Positions 6,498-8,106 of a stretch of 8,106 bases of DNA are shown in pieces. The stretch comes from Promethearchaeota archaeon (GTDB lineage: Archaea; Asgardarchaeota; Lokiarchaeia; Sigynarchaeales; SOKP01). Positions within the stretch are counted from its first letter, which is position 1, and each line of letters starts with the position of its first letter. The translations under genes and the position numbers were made by a program. The notes under the pieces are model-generated. The model saw nothing but the letters and a program-made list of their open reading frames with translations, had not been told where the DNA came from and did no database searches. The stretch lies in assembly GCA_016839845.1 (NCBI GenBank), contig JAEOTL010000474.1, positions 1 through 8,106 on the forward strand, read 5' to 3'.

Positions 6498-7046
6498 CTA
6501 ATTTAATCTAGTAGCGCGAGGTCTCCTCTTTAATTTAGATCCACAATTTTCACAGAATTCATTTAATTCACTACTTTTATGAATAGTTCCACAATTTACA
6601 CAATATACCTGCCATCGAATTTTATTTTTTATTCCCTCTTTAAATAAGGGTGAGAATGGGATGTTTAACTCCGAGCAGACATTCTCAATAGAATAATCAT
6701 TGGTAAGCATTGTTACATTTTCATGATTGTTTTCAATCAATTCCCAAGCCAATGCAATTAATCCATTATCCGCATCTGATAGAGCTTTCAAGTCTCCGGT
6801 TTTTTTTGCAATATCTTTGACTTTTCTGATAGATACTTCTTTTGGAATTTTTACTTCCAATTTTTTATTTTCTATTGCTGCAGTTATTTTATTCAGAATA
6901 TTACGGTTTTTATCTTTGTACTTGCTAACTTTCACTTCTTCAATGATTGAGGGAGTGGTATAGATAATTCCACTAAATAAAGTAAAATCAATTCCAGTTA
7001 GGAATATATTTGTATCAAAAATAAATATAGGGGATATAGATTTCAT
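6498..7046 (-). CDS. nob1: Nob1-type endoribonuclease (PIN domain plus zinc ribbon)
   Basis: This protein (182 residues from the preferred start) is the archaeal Nob1 nuclease, which cleaves pre-16S rRNA at its 3' end during small-subunit maturation. Numbering from the preferred Met, the PIN domain has the acidic metal ligands D11 (in IFDTN), E36/E37 (SIIEE), D91 and D93 (SDADNGLIALA) and D117 (TNDYS). A zinc ribbon follows with CVNC (149-152) and CENC (165-168), and the protein ends in a basic tail (KLKRRPRATRLN) suited to RNA. PIN plus this ribbon distinguishes Nob1 from PIN toxins, which lack the ribbon. An ATG eight codons upstream (7068-7070) would give 190 residues and overlap NAD kinase by 20 bp. 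I prefer the ATG at 7044-7046, because it lies 4 bp after the NAD kinase stop and the PIN domain begins soon after, as is usual. Neither start has a strong Shine-Dalgarno, so coupling to NAD kinase translation is likely. Confidence 0.92.
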   Translation of the reverse strand: MKSISPIFIFDTNIFLTGIDFTLFSGIIYTTPSIIEEVKVSKYKDKNRNILNKITAAIENKKLEVKIPKEVSIRKVKDIAKKTGDLKALSDADNGLIALAWELIENNHENVTMLTNDYSIENVCSELNIPFSPLFKEGIKNKIRWQVYCVNCGTIHKSSELNEFCENCGSKLKRRPRATRLN

Positions 7047-7050
7047 ACTA

Positions 7051-7947
7051 CTATTCTTCTGGTGAATCATCTATTGGTATTCTCACGGTAGAGAGAATTT
7101 TTTTCCTTAAACGTGAATAATAACTCTTATCAAATCTTATAAATTTTGTTCGTGATTTCGATTTACGAATCCTGATTTTAGAATTAGGTGGAATTTTCTT
7201 AATGGTTCTCTGGCCATCAATAACTATTTTTCCATCTAATCGAGGTCGTAATAGCTGGATTTCAACTTCAGAATCGATTGGTAGTATCATTGGTTTAAGC
7301 CCAGATCCCGCAAAACTATTTAGAGGTGTTATCTGCATAATCTCCATATTTGGTGTCACAATCGCACCCCCGGCACTTAGATTATACGCAGTAGATCCTG
7401 TTGATGTGGAAATTATAACCCCGTCAAGGTAACTGCGGTTAAGAAAGATATTATCAATTCGTATAGAAACTTGCAACACCTTAGAACTCTTCGAAGAAAC
7501 AACTAGAACTTCGTTTAAAGCGTTACTTAACTGTATCTCATCTGAGTTTTTAACTAAGTAAGGAGTGATTTTTGAGCAGGTTTCATATTCAAATTCACCA
7601 TTTAAAACCTTAATTAAATCTTTAAAAACCGTTCTTTCATTGGATTCATCTAAAAAGCCTATTGAACCAATATTAACCCCCAAAATTGGTGGAGGATCTT
7701 GCTGAGATAAGCCATTCGCTACACGTAGTATTGATCCGTCCCCGCCAACAACAACAATAAACTTAATATTTGCAGAACTCATTTCACCCAAATCCATACC
7801 GTTATGAGGGAATATTTTGGGGGCAATTCTCGTCTCTAAATAAACAACTTCTCCCTTTTGAACTAGAAACTCAAAAATTTGTTTTGCGAGTTTGATAGCC
7901 CTTTCGGAATCCATTCTGCAAGCAATGGCAATTGGTTTCTTTTCCAT
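7051..7947 (-). CDS. nadK: NAD kinase (ATP/polyphosphate-dependent NAD+ phosphorylation)
   Basis: This 298-residue protein is a complete NAD kinase, which makes NADP+ from NAD+ in the cytoplasm. The motifs are in order: GGDG (68-71, in VVVGGDGSILR), GVNIGSIGFL (90-99), the NE pair (145-146, LNEVLV) and YLDGVIISTSTGSTAYNLSAGG (173-194), which includes the conserved D175-G176 and the TGSTAY segment. They form the NAD- and ATP-binding site between the two domains. A late DGQ also fits the family. The C-terminal 45 residues are unusually basic (KSKSRTKFIRFDKSYYSRLRKK) and extend somewhat beyond the core fold. A TTG three codons upstream (7954-7956) is in frame but has no support; the ATG at 7945-7947 starts just before the first strand KKPIAIAC. 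It is the first gene of the leftward block and is followed by Nob1 after 4 bp, so the two are likely one transcription unit. Confidence 0.95.
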   Translation of the reverse strand: MEKKPIAIACRMDSERAIKLAKQIFEFLVQKGEVVYLETRIAPKIFPHNGMDLGEMSSANIKFIVVVGGDGSILRVANGLSQQDPPPILGVNIGSIGFLDESNERTVFKDLIKVLNGEFEYETCSKITPYLVKNSDEIQLSNALNEVLVVSSKSSKVLQVSIRIDNIFLNRSYLDGVIISTSTGSTAYNLSAGGAIVTPNMEIMQITPLNSFAGSGLKPMILPIDSEVEIQLLRPRLDGKIVIDGQRTIKKIPPNSKIRIRKSKSRTKFIRFDKSYYSRLRKKILSTVRIPIDDSPEE

Positions 7948-7978
7948 AAGTAACAAAATAATTTTTGTTTACTTCTTA

Positions 7979-7990
7979 TCTATAATTAAT
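7979..7990 (-). promoter_or_regulatory. Weak TATA-like element upstream of NAD kinase
   Basis: On the minus strand ATTAATTATAGA is centred about 38 nt before the NAD kinase ATG. It could start transcription about 10-12 nt upstream of the codon. No BRE or Shine-Dalgarno is clear, and the surrounding sequence is so AT-rich that the match is weak evidence. Confidence 0.25.
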
Positions 7991-7998
7991 CAAAAGAT

Positions 7999-8068
7999 AA
8001 AAAAAAGTTATTCTAAAATTCCTCAATGTAAATAAATTTGAAAAAAGGTTCGAAATCTAATAAAAAAA
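7999..8068 (-). terminator. Likely U-tract terminators for an unseen leftward gene
   Basis: The right-hand end (7948-8106) has no gene. It carries three A-runs on the plus strand: eight at 7999-8006, six at 8041-8046 and seven at 8062-8068. Read leftward these are T-tracts of the kind that stop archaeal RNA polymerase. They would end a transcript coming from a minus-strand gene beyond the window, before the NAD kinase promoter. If the next gene reads rightward, they are merely AT-rich spacer. Confidence 0.35.
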
Positions 8069-8106
8069 TGTAGATAGGATTTAATTTGTAAATACTCTAT
8101 TGATTA

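Noticed and set aside
6498..7046. PIN-domain protein as a VapC-type toxin.
   Set aside because: The C-terminal CxxC...CxxC zinc ribbon and basic tail mark Nob1, and no antitoxin gene lies next to it.
7954..7956. TTG as the NAD kinase start, adding three residues.
   Set aside because: An ATG three codons later begins right at the first predicted strand, and the TTG has no ribosome binding site.
8046..8057. GGTTCGAAATC resembles the T-arm of a tRNA.
   Set aside because: The flanking 60 bases are nearly all A/T, with no acceptor, D or anticodon stem that pairs, so this is not a tRNA gene.

Overview
The window is an AT-rich (roughly one third G+C by eye), gene-dense stretch of an archaeal chromosome. 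The archaeal assignment rests on the gene content: a two-AAA-domain CDC48/VAT ATPase with its N-terminal substrate domain, a FEN1 flap endonuclease with a C-terminal PCNA-binding box, a Nob1-type PIN plus zinc-ribbon rRNA nuclease, and a HerA-family ATPase. TATA/BRE-like promoter elements and a Shine-Dalgarno sequence of the GGTGAT type agree with this. Low G+C and protein style would fit an Asgard/Lokiarchaeia-like lineage, but that is an impression and cannot be proven from this window.

Layout. The left part is read rightward: the C-terminal end of an FGGY-family sugar kinase (1-339, cut by the window edge), a four-helix membrane protein of unknown function (473-1072) and a HerA-like hexameric ATPase (1202-2725). 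The right part is read leftward. In transcription order it holds NAD kinase (7947-7051), Nob1 (7046-6498), FEN1 (6430-5375), CDC48 (5287-3059) and a small winged-helix-like protein (2992-2720). The two halves converge at 2720-2725, where the stop codons of HerA and the small protein overlap by 6 bp. The last 150 bp are AT-rich and non-coding, with A-runs that would act as U-tract terminators for leftward transcription entering from the right.

How the genes relate. NAD kinase and Nob1 are separated by only 4 bp and are probably co-transcribed. FEN1 has a good promoter of its own, placed for a leaderless mRNA. CDC48 follows after 87 bp and the small winged-helix gene after a further 66 bp, the latter with a clear Shine-Dalgarno. 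The leftward block is housekeeping: NADP supply, 16S rRNA 3'-end maturation, Okazaki-fragment processing and protein unfolding. The HerA-like gene has no NurA, Mre11 or Rad50 neighbour here.

I found no CRISPR array, transposon, tRNA, rRNA or recognisable defence cassette. The points most worth a second look are the apparent internal duplication of the four-helix membrane protein, the unassigned winged-helix-like protein paired with CDC48, the HbYX-like C terminus of CDC48, and a stem-loop with a U-run inside the convergent gene just past the HerA stop.
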